DNA from: Pseudomonas sp. S04
GTDB lineage: Bacteria > Pseudomonadota > Gammaproteobacteria > Pseudomonadales > Pseudomonadaceae
DNA: 64,000 nucleotides
NCBI RefSeq assembly: GCF_009834545.1
Contig: NZ_CP019427.1
Span: 4,656,001-4,720,000 of the forward strand
Direction of reading: 5' to 3'
The position numbers and the translations under genes are program-made. The notes beneath the pieces were generated by a model. It was not told the DNA's origin and ran no database searches. It saw only the letters and a list, made by a program, of their open reading frames with translations. This document shows positions 48,003 through 56,910 of this stretch, piece by piece (the stretch's first letter is position 1; every line of letters begins with the position of its first letter).

Positions 48003-48890
48003 CTAGGCGGGCAAACGAATGGCCCGCGCCAGCTCATCGAACAGGGTCACTACCGAGCGCAGCGCGCGGCAGTCCGGACGGGTCAGCAACCACAGGCTGG
48101 TGTCGTAGCCCATCAAGGGTTCGGTCAGCGGGCGCAGCCCCTGGCCTGGATCGATCAGAAAGTCCGGCAAGGCCGCGACCCCCAACCCCGCCCGCACCAA
48201 CTCAGTCACCGCGAGCATGCTGTTGCAGCGATAGCTCGGCTGCACGCCCGGTAGTTGCTGGCGTCGCCAGGTGACGGTGGGATGGTCCGGGAGGAAGTCA
48301 TCCGGCGCGATCCAGCTCAGGCGTGCGAGGTCGCCCGGATCGACCGACTGCAGGTAATTCACGCTGGCGCACACCCGATAGGACACGGTCGCCAGGCGTC
48401 GGCCCACCAGATGCTCTGGTGGCGCCCGGGTCAGGCGCAGGGCAATGTCGGCATCGCGGCGGCTGAGGTTGGCAAAGTCGTTGGAGGTGCTCAGCTCCAG
48501 GGTCAACGCCGGATAGCCCGGCATGAACTGCGCCAGGGCTGGCAACAACAAGGCGTGCAGGACCGAGTCGGTGCAAGTCAGGCGCACCGTGCCGCTGATG
48601 ACTTCACCGCCTTGCTCCACCCCGACCCGCGCCGCATCCAGCGCCTGTTCGGCACGTTCGGCCTGCTCGGCCAGGGTTTGCGCGAGGCTGGTGGGCAAGT
48701 AGCCGGCACGGCTTTTCTCGAACAGCGCCTGGCCCAAGCCGGCCTCCAGGCGCCGGACCGCACGAAACACCGTCGAGACGTCAACCTTGAGTAATCCGGC
48801 GGCTCGGGCCAGCGAACCGCCGCGGACCAACGCCAGGACCAGCACCAGGTCGGGGTAGTCCAGTTGATAGTGCGTAGCTGCATTGATCAC
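48003..48890 (-). CDS. LysR-family transcriptional regulator
   Basis: This 296-residue regulator has an N-terminal winged HTH (about 9-65, LVRGGSLARAAGLLKVDVST). The LysR substrate-binding domain follows at about 90-290. The start is GTG at 48890; a TTG at 48953 would add 21 residues of poor character. It is divergent from the amidotransferase-like gene, so it probably controls it. AACGCCAAT repeats at 48898 and 48919 lie directly upstream of its start. Confidence 0.85.
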   Translation of the reverse strand: MINAATHYQLDYPDLVLVLALVRGGSLARAAGLLKVDVSTVFRAVRRLEAGLGQALFEKSRAGYLPTSLAQTLAEQAERAEQALDAARVGVEQGGEVISGTVRLTCTDSVLHALLLPALAQFMPGYPALTLELSTSNDFANLSRRDADIALRLTRAPPEHLVGRRLATVSYRVCASVNYLQSVDPGDLARLSWIAPDDFLPDHPTVTWRRQQLPGVQPSYRCNSMLAVTELVRAGLGVAALPDFLIDPGQGLRPLTEPLMGYDTSLWLLTRPDCRALRSVVTLFDELARAIRLPA

Positions 48891-48897
48891 TTGGGTA

Positions 48898-48927
48898 AAC
48901 GCCAATATTGATTGCGTGAACGCCAAT
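48898..48927. promoter_or_regulatory. Direct repeat in the LysR/amidotransferase divergent gap
   Basis: AACGCCAAT at 48898-48906 and 48919-48927 are 21 bp apart. ATTGATTGCGTGAACGCCAAT spans an ATTG-CAAT T-N11-A-like LysR site. It is a candidate binding site in a 77-bp gap. Confidence 0.45.
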
Positions 48928-48967
48928 CTATAGTGCCCCCCAACCACCGACAAGTCTTGGAGACGCC

Positions 48968-49678
48968 ATGTCCAATCCAGCCCACCTGCGCATTGCCCTG
49001 ATCGGCGACTACGACCCGCAGGTCCTCGCCCACCAGGCCATTCCCCTGGCCCTGAACCTGGCCGCCCAACACACGGGGCGGGACGTGCAGTCGCAGTGGC
49101 TGGCCACAGAGCGGATCGACAGCCAGACCCGCTTCAGCGACTTCGACGGCTTCTGGTGCGTGCCCGCCAGCCCTTACCGCAACACCGACGGTGCGTTGCG
49201 GGCGATTCAGTTTGCGCGGCAAGCGCAGCGGCCGTTCCTTGGCACCTGCGGTGGATTTCAACACGCGGTGCTGGAGTTCGCCCGCCATGTCCTGGGCTGG
49301 ACCGATGCCGAGCATGGCGAAACCTCGCCCGAAGCCACGCGCGCCGTGATCACGCCCCTGGCCTGTGCCTTGGTCGAGGCCGTCGACAGCATCCAGTTGC
49401 GCGAGGGCTCGCTGATTGCCGCGGCCTACGCCAGCCAGCACATCAGCGAAGGCTACCGCTGCCGCTACGGGATCAACCCCGAGTTCGCCGACGCCCTGCA
49501 GAGCCACGGCCTGCGCGCCACGGGCCATGACTCTGGAGGTGATCTGCGGGTCATCGAATTGCAGGGTCATCCGTTCTTCGTCGCCAGCCTGTTTCAACCC
49601 GAACGGGCTGCGCTCAAGGGCCGGTTACCGCCCTTGGTCAACGCCTTTGTCGAGGCCTGCGCGAGGAATCCGCGATGA
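48968..49678 (+). CDS. CTP synthase C-terminal-like class I glutamine amidotransferase (non-canonical)
   Basis: This 236-residue stand-alone GATase-1-like protein resembles the glutaminase half of CTP synthase. It has the nucleophile Cys94 in PFLGTCGGFQHAV and the oxyanion segment, but the position of the catalytic His (FHPE in PyrG) reads LFQPE, with Gln210 in its place. It may not hydrolyse glutamine in the usual way. It corresponds to the RefSeq-type annotation of CTP-synthase-C-terminal-related (seleno)proteins. It overlaps the next gene by 4 nt. No amino-transferring partner is present. Confidence 0.82.
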   Translation: MSNPAHLRIALIGDYDPQVLAHQAIPLALNLAAQHTGRDVQSQWLATERIDSQTRFSDFDGFWCVPASPYRNTDGALRAIQFARQAQRPFLGTCGGFQHAVLEFARHVLGWTDAEHGETSPEATRAVITPLACALVEAVDSIQLREGSLIAAAYASQHISEGYRCRYGINPEFADALQSHGLRATGHDSGGDLRVIELQGHPFFVASLFQPERAALKGRLPPLVNAFVEACARNPR

Positions 49679-49998
49679 TCGCCAGCACCCCAGCCGCCCC
49701 CTATTACGCGGTGATCTTTACCTCGCTGCGCACGGCAGGCGATCACGGCTACGACCAGGCGGCCCAGCGCATGGTCGAGCTGGCCCGCGAGCAACCGGGG
49801 TTTCTCGGCGTGGAATCAGCACGTGGTGAGGATGGCCTGGGCATCACGGTTTCCTACTGGAGCGACGAAGCGGCGATCCTCGCCTGGAAGCGCCACGCCG
49901 AACACAGCGCCGTCCGCGAGCAAGGCCGCGCCACCTGGTATCAGGCGTTTCACACCCGGGTGTGCAAGGTCGAGCGCTCGTATGCCTTCGCAACCTAA
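49675..49998 (+). CDS. Antibiotic biosynthesis monooxygenase (ABM)-fold protein
   Basis: This 107-residue dimeric ferredoxin-like domain protein of the ABM type (Dabb/heme-degrading relatives) has AREQPGFLGVESARGED and ISYWSDEAAILAWKRHAEH-type segments. Oxygenases and heme-degrading enzymes share this fold. The ATG overlaps the amidotransferase stop by 4 nt, so the two are an operon, and a joint role is likely. The stop overlaps that of the DUF2025 gene by 4 nt on the other strand. Confidence 0.87.
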   Translation: MIASTPAAPYYAVIFTSLRTAGDHGYDQAAQRMVELAREQPGFLGVESARGEDGLGITVSYWSDEAAILAWKRHAEHSAVREQGRATWYQAFHTRVCKVERSYAFAT

Positions 49999-50321
49999 GC
50001 CGGTACCCGCTGGCGCAGCGCCGAAATCTCCGGCACATCGGCGCGGCGCATGTATACCCGCAGAGGCTCGCTGATGTTGATTCGGTCGTCGATGTTCTGA
50101 TCCAGCAACAGCTGGATCAATGGGCGCTTGAGGGTCATGGCCTGATCCGGGCCTGGGGCCCAGACGAACTCGCTGGTGGGGATGATGCCGTCATCGGCGA
50201 CGTCCATGCCGAACGAGTCTTCGCTGAAGCGCACGATGTACTGGCCAGTCTTGCGGTTGAGGCCGACAAAGCCGTGGAGTTGGTCGGCGGCCTGGCAGAT
50301 GAGTTGCGAAGTGATGCGCAT
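49995..50321 (-). CDS. DUF2025-family protein
   Basis: This 108-residue small soluble protein has QAADQLHGFVGLNRKTGQYIVRF-type sequence (split about 10-32). It is characteristic of a Pseudomonas-wide family without known function. The ATG at 50321 has GAGGTTT upstream. It is convergent with the ABM gene, with overlapping stops. Confidence 0.78.
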   Translation of the reverse strand: MRITSQLICQAADQLHGFVGLNRKTGQYIVRFSEDSFGMDVADDGIIPTSEFVWAPGPDQAMTLKRPLIQLLLDQNIDDRINISEPLRVYMRRADVPEISALRQRVPA

Positions 50322-50557
50322 GATAAACCTCACGAAAGGTCCCAATGGACCGCTGATCAATGGTTTACACGCAGGGCAAGCATCCGGGTTTCCCTCTGCC
50401 GGGGAAACTGCCGGGGCCAAGAATACTGCAAAGTCGCGCACAAAAGCGCGGAAAAAGCGTCTGGAGCGGGGTTTATGTCGGTGCTGCGATAGCACAACTG
50501 TCGCTCAGTTGTTAAAAGGTAGTCCTTTGCAAAACGACTGACGAAAGGACCTCGACC

Positions 50558-51685
50558 ATGCCTGTCAACTTCACCCACAGCGCCCTGCTGCTGAGCCTGA
50601 TGCTCGGCGTCGGCCAGGCACAGGCTCTCAGCCAACCCGGTCCGAACGCGCTGGCCACCGCCAACGGCATCCCGCACCCGGCCGTGATCGCCCACCGCGG
50701 CGCCTCCTTCGATGCCCCGGAATCCACCGCCGCCGCTTACAAACTGGCGCGCGACCTGGGGGCCGACTACCTGGAACTGGACCTGCAACGCAGCAAGGAC
50801 GGCGTGTTGTTCGCCCTGCACGACGACGACCTGCAACGCACCACCGACGTTGCCAGCAAATTCCCTGATCGCAAGGACAGCCCGGCCAACGCCTTCACCC
50901 TCGCCGAGCTGAAAACCCTCGATGCTGGCAGCTGGTTCAACAGCGCCTACCCCGATCGCGCCCGCCCTGCGTATGCAGGCCTGAAAATCCTCACGCTGGA
51001 CGAAGTCATCGACATCGCCCAAGGCAACCCGCTGCACAAACCCGGCTTATACATCGAGACCAAGGAGCCCCAGCAATTCCCGGGGATCGAACGCGACCTC
51101 AAGGACAAGCTGCAAGACCGCGGCTGGCTCAGCCCTGCCGGCTCCAAGCTGGCCAAGAGCGCGCTGGGCGTGGGCCAGGGCAAAGGCAAGGTCGTGCTGC
51201 AGACCTTCGACAAGAACAGCCTGCAGATGCTGCACCAGGAAATGCCGCAGGTGCCGAAGATCCTGCTGCTGTGGGTCGCCGAGGGCAGCATCGAGCCCAA
51301 GTCCAAGGTCAAGTTCGCCGAGTCCGGGGACAAGGACAAGGCCACCTTCTATGCCAGGCAGCAACCCAAGGACAACGCCGCCTTCGAGCAATGGGTCGAC
51401 TACGCCAAGGCCCAGGGCGCAATCGGCACGGGCCCGTCCGCGACCCTGACGCACCTCGGTGACCAGAGTTATGCCAACCTCGTACAGCCCTGGATGAACC
51501 AGTACACCCACGACCAGGGCCTGCTGGTGCACGTCTACACCATCGACGAAGACGTCGACTTCCAGAAAGTGATGGACGCCGGAGTCGACGGCATCTTCAC
51601 CAACCGCGCCAGCGAACTGCTCAAGTACTACCAGCGCCCGGCAACCGGCAGCGTGGCCCAGTTGCTTGAACGCAACGGCTACTGA
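50558..51685 (+). CDS. glpQ: Secreted glycerophosphodiester phosphodiesterase
   Basis: This enzyme hydrolyses glycerophosphodiesters to glycerol-3-phosphate and an alcohol in the periplasm. It has 375 residues with a signal peptide (MPVNFTHSALLLSLMLG, cut near AQA). The catalytic motifs are IAHRGASFDAPESTA (His), YLELDLQRSKDGVLF (metal ligands) and ALHDDDLQRTTD. YTIDEDVDFQKVMDAGVDGIFT completes the TIM barrel. A Pho-box-like sequence lies 40-60 bp upstream. It is followed at once by an AraC regulator gene. Confidence 0.9.
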   Translation: MPVNFTHSALLLSLMLGVGQAQALSQPGPNALATANGIPHPAVIAHRGASFDAPESTAAAYKLARDLGADYLELDLQRSKDGVLFALHDDDLQRTTDVASKFPDRKDSPANAFTLAELKTLDAGSWFNSAYPDRARPAYAGLKILTLDEVIDIAQGNPLHKPGLYIETKEPQQFPGIERDLKDKLQDRGWLSPAGSKLAKSALGVGQGKGKVVLQTFDKNSLQMLHQEMPQVPKILLLWVAEGSIEPKSKVKFAESGDKDKATFYARQQPKDNAAFEQWVDYAKAQGAIGTGPSATLTHLGDQSYANLVQPWMNQYTHDQGLLVHVYTIDEDVDFQKVMDAGVDGIFTNRASELLKYYQRPATGSVAQLLERNGY

Positions 51686-52369
51686 GTGAGCAACGAGCAC
51701 GAGTGGAGGGGCCAACTGTGGCTGGGCCGCGACTATGGCCTGGTCCACGGCAGATTGGGGCGCACCGCGCCCCATGCGCACTACGCCCATCAGTTGATCA
51801 TCGCTGGCGGCCAACCGCTACAGGTCAGCCTGGAGGGTACCCCCCAGGTCACCGGCCGGCTGTTTATCGAATCGCTGCGCACGCACGCCATCATGCACGG
51901 CTCGGACAACGTCCTGTGTATCTACGCCGAGCCCTTGATGTTCGAGGCCCAGGCCCTGCAGGACTGCCTGGCCGACGTCGAGCCGTCCTTGCCGGCCATT
52001 GCCCAGGCTGTGCTGCAGTGCCCACGGCGCCCTTTCAACGATCCACGCATCGGCCGTGCCCTGCAGGCCCTGGATGGCTTGCTGGCAGGCAAGGTCTCGG
52101 CAGCGTCCCTGGCCGCGCAGGCCCATGTATCCCTGAGCCAATTGGAGCGGCTGTTCGCCCGCCAGGTTGGCCTACCCGTTCGGCGCCTGGTGCTCTGGCG
52201 CCGTCTGCGCCTGGCCATGGCGCTGATGCTGTCTGGCAGCAATCTCACAGTGGCCGCCCACGATGCGGGGTTCGCCGACGCCGCGCACCTGTCGCGCAGC
52301 CTGAAGAAAATCTTCGGGGTGACCGCCAGCCAGGGCTTGAACGGCCTGGATATCCGCCTGCTCGACTGA
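51686..52369 (+). CDS. AraC-family transcriptional regulator
   Basis: This 227-residue protein has a GTG start directly at the GDPD stop, so it is translationally linked. The N-terminal part is cupin-like (HYAHQLIIAGGQPLQV). The C-terminal HTH is at about 128-220, with LAAQAHVSLSQLERLFARQVG and VAAHDAGFADAAHLSRSLKKIFG (split). The ligand is unknown. It is convergent with the fatty-acid-hydroxylase gene, with 4 bp between stops. Confidence 0.85.
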   Translation: MSNEHEWRGQLWLGRDYGLVHGRLGRTAPHAHYAHQLIIAGGQPLQVSLEGTPQVTGRLFIESLRTHAIMHGSDNVLCIYAEPLMFEAQALQDCLADVEPSLPAIAQAVLQCPRRPFNDPRIGRALQALDGLLAGKVSAASLAAQAHVSLSQLERLFARQVGLPVRRLVLWRRLRLAMALMLSGSNLTVAAHDAGFADAAHLSRSLKKIFGVTASQGLNGLDIRLLD

Positions 52370-52373
52370 GCCG

Positions 52374-53261
52374 TTAGCGACGCAACGCCTCTGGCACCTG
52401 CGGCTCGTCAGTGAATTGCTCGGGCTTGAACGGCTCCAGCAGTTGCTCGACATACCCCTGGGGATAATCCGCCCGATTGCCAATCCCCAATTCACCCTGC
52501 CTGATCGAATACGCGCCGGCGTGCAGGGCAGTGCCGAGCAAACGGTCCCACAGATTGAAAAACAGACCGAAATTCACATTGCCCGCTGCACCGTACTTCA
52601 TATGGTGCAGGCGGTGGACCGGCGCCCAGGCGAACACCTGGGACAACACTCCCGGGGTCATGTCGACGTTGGAGTGCTGCAACAGCAACTGCAGACTGAT
52701 GGCGAACGCCAGCAGCAAGGCCACGTCCAGCGGAATACCCAGCACGATCAAGGGCAAAAACCCCACCGCCGCCTCGAGCATCTGGTGCAGCGGATGTTTC
52801 ATCAAGCCGTTGAAGCCATAGAGCCGCTGGACACTGTGATGCACCGCATGCAACCGCCACATCCAGGGCACGTGGTGACTGACGTAGTGGGTCAGGCTGA
52901 CGCCCGCATCGGCAATCCCGATCGCCAGCAGCAACTGCCCCCACAGCGGCCAACTGCCGGGCCACAGGCCCTCGAACGACAACAGCGCCACCAGCCCCGG
53001 TAAAATCAGCAACGCCAGCCCATTGCAGGCTTCGTTGACCAGTGCATGGGCCACATCGCGCCAGCCATCACCCTGGTTGCGGTTCCACTGCGGTTCATAC
53101 GGCAGCGCCCGTTCGGCCAGGAACGACACCAGCAGGGCACAGAGAAAAATCACCAGCAGCCACCCGGGCGAACGGCCTGCGACACCGACTACAGCGATAC
53201 CGAGAGCGAGGAATCCACCCAGGAAAACCGGGGCATACAGCGTTGTAAACCAGCGTTTCAT
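52374..53261 (-). CDS. Fatty acid hydroxylase/sterol desaturase-superfamily membrane protein
   Basis: This 295-residue protein has about five hydrophobic segments. The di-iron histidine boxes are HYVSHH (about 132), HAVHHSVQ (about 144) and HRLHH (about 230), with NVNFGLFFNLWDRLLGT near the end. It is a membrane-bound diiron oxygenase; the substrate (lipid or hopanoid-like) is unknown. The ATG at 53261 follows GGGAGGTTCAT. It is divergent from the PepSY gene. Confidence 0.87.
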   Translation of the reverse strand: MKRWFTTLYAPVFLGGFLALGIAVVGVAGRSPGWLLVIFLCALLVSFLAERALPYEPQWNRNQGDGWRDVAHALVNEACNGLALLILPGLVALLSFEGLWPGSWPLWGQLLLAIGIADAGVSLTHYVSHHVPWMWRLHAVHHSVQRLYGFNGLMKHPLHQMLEAAVGFLPLIVLGIPLDVALLLAFAISLQLLLQHSNVDMTPGVLSQVFAWAPVHRLHHMKYGAAGNVNFGLFFNLWDRLLGTALHAGAYSIRQGELGIGNRADYPQGYVEQLLEPFKPEQFTDEPQVPEALRR

Positions 53262-53414
53262 ATGAACCTCCCTTGACGTGGGTCCAGCATGAAACGCTTT
53301 GATATGCGAGGATTGAACAAATGGCGCAAAGCGCGGCCGGCGTGGATTAAGGATCAATTAAGTTGCGCCGGTTAACCTGATCCCACTTAAACAGCTCAAC
53401 CAAGGAATGACCCC

Positions 53415-53735
53415 ATGAAAAAGTTGACCACCCTGTTCACCGCCGCTGCCCTGACCCTGACCGCCGGTTTCGCCATGGCTGACGTGCGCCCGGACCAGAT
53501 CCCGGGGCTGCTCAAGGCCGGCACCGTCATGGACTTTGAAAAGCTCAACCAGGCGGCCCTCGCCCAACACCCAGGCACCACCGCGGCCAACATCACCGAC
53601 ACCGAGCTGGACCATAACGCCACCACCGGCGCCTATGTCTACGAAGTGGAAATCCGTGATACCAAGAATGTCGAGTGGGACGTCAAGCTCGACGCCAAGA
53701 CCGGCGCAGTCCTGAGCAACGTGCAAGACAAGTAA
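53415..53735 (+). CDS. Small periplasmic PepSY-domain protein
   Basis: This 106-residue protein has a signal peptide (KKLTTLFTAAALTLTAGFA, cut near AMA). A PepSY domain covers about 30-106, ending VEWDVKLDAKTGAVLSNVQ. PepSY proteins inhibit peptidases or bind metals. Upstream AAGGAATGACCCC is the ribosome site. A hairpin with T-run follows, so it is monocistronic. Confidence 0.88.
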   Translation: MKKLTTLFTAAALTLTAGFAMADVRPDQIPGLLKAGTVMDFEKLNQAALAQHPGTTAANITDTELDHNATTGAYVYEVEIRDTKNVEWDVKLDAKTGAVLSNVQDK

Positions 53736-53746
53736 AAACACGCTGC

Positions 53747-53784
53747 AAAAAAGCCGCACAACCTTTGGGATGTGCGGCTTTTTT
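53747..53784 (+). terminator. Terminator after the PepSY gene
   Basis: AAAAAGCCGCACA and TGTGCGGCTTTTT flank a short loop, a typical rho-independent signal. Confidence 0.88.
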
Positions 53785-53877
53785 ACGTGGACGAAATAGC
53801 CACACCTCAAAACTGCACAAGGCGTACGCTGGTTGGCTAGACTCCGACCAGCCTCCCTTTGCAGAGACCCTTGGCCC

Positions 53878-55062
53878 ATGAGCCCAACAGTGGCAGCCGA
53901 TATCGCGACCATCGGTCGCATCAGTGCAGTGCCCGCCATGCTCCAGGTCATTCGAGACATGACGGGCCTGCGTTTCGCGGCGGTGGCGCGGGTCACCGGA
54001 ACCTCCTGGACCGCCTGTGCGGTGCTCGACCAGCTGGATTTCGGCCTGTTGGTGGGCGGCGAACTGGACATTGCCAGCACCCTCTGCCACCAGGTTCGCG
54101 CCAGCCATCTGCCGGTGGTGATCGACAAGGCCAGTGACGATCCCCTGTATTGCCAGCACCACACCCCCAGGCTGTACCAGTTCGAAAGTTACATCTCGGT
54201 GCCGGTGTTCCGCACCGATGGACGTTTCTTCGGCACCATTTGCGCACTCGACCCCAATCCCGCCGAGCTCAGGTCCAGCACCATCCAGAGCACCGTGGAA
54301 TCTTTTGCGCGCCTGCTGTCGTTGCAGATCGAGGCCGAAGAGAACCTGCAGCAAACCGAGGCCCAGCTACGCGAGGAACGCCACTCGGCCGAGTTGCGTG
54401 AACAGTTCATCGCCGTGCTCGGCCATGACCTGCGCAACCCGCTGTTTGCCATCACCATGGCTGCCGAGCGCGCGTTGCACAAACATCCCAACCCGACCAC
54501 CGACACCCTGCTCCAGCACATACTCGACAGCGGACGCCGGGCCTCGCAACTGGTCGAGGACATCCTCGACTTTGCCCGTGGGCGCATGGGTGGCGGGATT
54601 CCGGTGGTGATCGCCGCCTGCCCGGACCTCGAACAAACCCTGCAGCAGGTGATCAGCGAAGTGCGTTGTGTCCATCCACGGCGCCAGATCATCGCCCGTT
54701 TTGGCGAGCTGACGGCCATTCACTGTGACCGCGAAAGAGTCGCACAACTGCTCTCCAACCTGGTCGCCAACGCGGTCGTCCATGGCGCCGCCGACGGCAC
54801 CATTGAAGTCAGCGCACAGATCGAACAGGGGCGTTTTGTGCTCCAGGTGAAAAACCAGGGCCAGATTGCCGAATCAGTCCTGCCCCAGTTGTTCCAGCCC
54901 TACTCCAGACCGGCCAGCGGAACACCCCAGGCCGGCCTCGGCCTGGGCTTGTACATTGCCAGCCAGATCGCCCGCTCCCATGCCGGGGACCTCGAGGTAA
55001 CCTCCTCTGAACAGGACGGCACCCTGTTCACCTTCAGCCTGCCGCTCACTGCCCAGCACTGA
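53878..55062 (+). CDS. Soluble GAF-domain histidine kinase (orphan)
   Basis: This 394-residue protein has an N-terminal GAF domain (about 15-155). A HisKA has the phosphoacceptor His183 in VLGHDLRNPLFAI. The HATPase domain has LGLGLYIASQIARSHAG near the end. No transmembrane segment is seen, so it is cytoplasmic. No response regulator lies beside it. The GAF residues are not those of a phytochrome (no chromophore Cys is evident). The signal and partner are unknown. Confidence 0.85.
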   Translation: MSPTVAADIATIGRISAVPAMLQVIRDMTGLRFAAVARVTGTSWTACAVLDQLDFGLLVGGELDIASTLCHQVRASHLPVVIDKASDDPLYCQHHTPRLYQFESYISVPVFRTDGRFFGTICALDPNPAELRSSTIQSTVESFARLLSLQIEAEENLQQTEAQLREERHSAELREQFIAVLGHDLRNPLFAITMAAERALHKHPNPTTDTLLQHILDSGRRASQLVEDILDFARGRMGGGIPVVIAACPDLEQTLQQVISEVRCVHPRRQIIARFGELTAIHCDRERVAQLLSNLVANAVVHGAADGTIEVSAQIEQGRFVLQVKNQGQIAESVLPQLFQPYSRPASGTPQAGLGLGLYIASQIARSHAGDLEVTSSEQDGTLFTFSLPLTAQH

Positions 55063-55074
55063 GCGGCCAACGCC

Positions 55075-56715
55075 TCAGGCACTCAGGCGCGCCGTCACTG
55101 CATTGAGTTGGCCAGACAAACCGTGCAGGTTATTGCTCGCCGCTTCAGTGCGCTGCACGTTGTCCAGGTTGGTGCTGGCGATGCTGGTGATCTCGGTCAG
55201 GTTGCGTGAAATATCCTCGGCCACCGAGGTCTGCTCCTCGGCTGCGGTGGCGATCTGGCGGTTCATGTCGCGAATCGCTTCCACCGACTCGGTGATGCGC
55301 TCCAGCATCAGCCCGGCCTGGGTCACCTGCTCGACGCTCTCGTTGCTGCGCGACTGACCGTTTTCAATCGCCAGTGCCGCGTCCACGGCACCGGTCTGCA
55401 CGCTCTGGATGATCTGGTTGATCTCGATGATCGAGGCCGCCGTGCGTTGGGCCAGGCTGCGTACTTCATCGGCGACCACGGCAAAACCGCGCCCGGCTTC
55501 ACCGGCGCGCGCCGCTTCGATGGCCGCGTTGAGCGCCAGCAGATTGGTCTGTTCGGCAATCCCGCGGATCACTTCCAGGACCTTGCCGATACGCCCGCTG
55601 TCGGTTTCCAGGCGGCGGATCACGGTGGCGGTGTTGGCAATTTCCCCGCGCATCTGGGTGATCGAATCAATGGTGCTCTGCATCACCAGTTCCCCCTGCT
55701 GGGCCGACTGGTCCGCATCATCCGCCGCCCGCGCGGCAGCGGCGGCATGGCGCGCAACCTCCTGGGCGGTGGCGGACATTTCGTTCATCGCGGTCGCCAC
55801 CTGATCGGTACGACTGAACTGCTCGTTGGTGCCCTGGGACATCAGCCCGGCGATGGAATTGAGTTCGCCGCTGGCGCTGTCCAGGTCCGTGGCACTGCGC
55901 TGCAGGCGGGCAAAGGTTTCAGCGAGAAAATCGCGCAGGGTGTTGGCGGCGACCGCCAGGCGACCCAGCTCATCCTGTCGATCACTGGCAACCCGGGCGC
56001 TGAATCGGCCCTGGCTCAACTGGGCAACATAGTCGATCAATTGGCGGATCGGCTCCACCAGATGACGATTGACCAGCCACAGGCTGAACAGCCCGATCAG
56101 CAGCGCCGAGACCAGCATCACCACCATCCCCAGCAGCACGGTGCGCTCGGCACTGGCGCTGATCTGCAGTGATTGCTGGTTGCCGCGCTGGCGCAACTCA
56201 CTGACCAACTCGCTCATCTGCTCGCTGGTGGCACGGTCCACCCCCTTGACCGCATTGTCGCCGGCGGCTGGATCGGCACCCGCCGCCAGATACGCCGCGC
56301 GACCTTGCTGGTAGGCGCCACCCAGGACTCGATGGGCCTCGCGCAGACTATCGATGCGCGCCTTCAGCGCGGGCTCGAGCCCGGGTTGGCGCACCAGTTC
56401 GCCAAGGATGTTCTGCACGTCGCCCTGGCGCGCCTGGAACTGCGCCCAGTACTTGTCCCCTTCAGCCGGTTGCTTGCCGCGCAACAGCACGTTTTTCCAC
56501 TCCTGGACCTGCACCTTGAATTGCAGGTTGGCCTCGTCGATCAACTGCGAGGTATGCAGGGGACCTTCGATCAGGTTGCGGTAACTCTGCACCCCGGCGG
56601 AGAGGAAGTGAAAGCTGGCCAGGGCGATCAACAACATCGCCAACAGGCTACCGCTCAGCAACGCGAGGATTTTGGCTCTCAGGGATTTTTGCAAAAACAT
56701 CGAGTGATATCTCAT
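55075..56715 (-). CDS. Methyl-accepting chemotaxis protein
   Basis: This chemoreceptor has 546 residues. TM1 is at about 19-41, and a helical periplasmic sensor region (about 42-190) is followed by TM2 at about 193-213 and HAMP. The signalling hairpin is intact: [19 protein letters not shown] and [19 protein letters not shown]. An ATG at 56700 ([10 protein letters not shown]) is an alternative start; neither has a strong ribosome site. The ligand is unknown. It is convergent with the GAF kinase gene with a 12-bp gap. Confidence 0.9.
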   Translation of the reverse strand: MRYHSMFLQKSLRAKILALLSGSLLAMLLIALASFHFLSAGVQSYRNLIEGPLHTSQLIDEANLQFKVQVQEWKNVLLRGKQPAEGDKYWAQFQARQGDVQNILGELVRQPGLEPALKARIDSLREAHRVLGGAYQQGRAAYLAAGADPAAGDNAVKGVDRATSEQMSELVSELRQRGNQQSLQISASAERTVLLGMVVMLVSALLIGLFSLWLVNRHLVEPIRQLIDYVAQLSQGRFSARVASDRQDELGRLAVAANTLRDFLAETFARLQRSATDLDSASGELNSIAGLMSQGTNEQFSRTDQVATAMNEMSATAQEVARHAAAAARAADDADQSAQQGELVMQSTIDSITQMRGEIANTATVIRRLETDSGRIGKVLEVIRGIAEQTNLLALNAAIEAARAGEAGRGFAVVADEVRSLAQRTAASIIEINQIIQSVQTGAVDAALAIENGQSRSNESVEQVTQAGLMLERITESVEAIRDMNRQIATAAEEQTSVAEDISRNLTEITSIASTNLDNVQRTEAASNNLHGLSGQLNAVTARLSA

Positions 56716-56910
56716 GACAGGAATAAGGCGGACACCGAAGTGCGCAGACCAGCCTAGCCGTCATCGGCCCTGACGAGGATTTCTTGAATCGCGCTGACCA
56801 GCGGTTTAGAGCCTCGGCCGCCGTTCGTCAAAGCGTCACGAAACGGTCAGATTGGCTTGCCATGATGCCGCTCAAGCGCCGCTGTGAATTGCATGGCGGC
56901 CGGAGACGCC

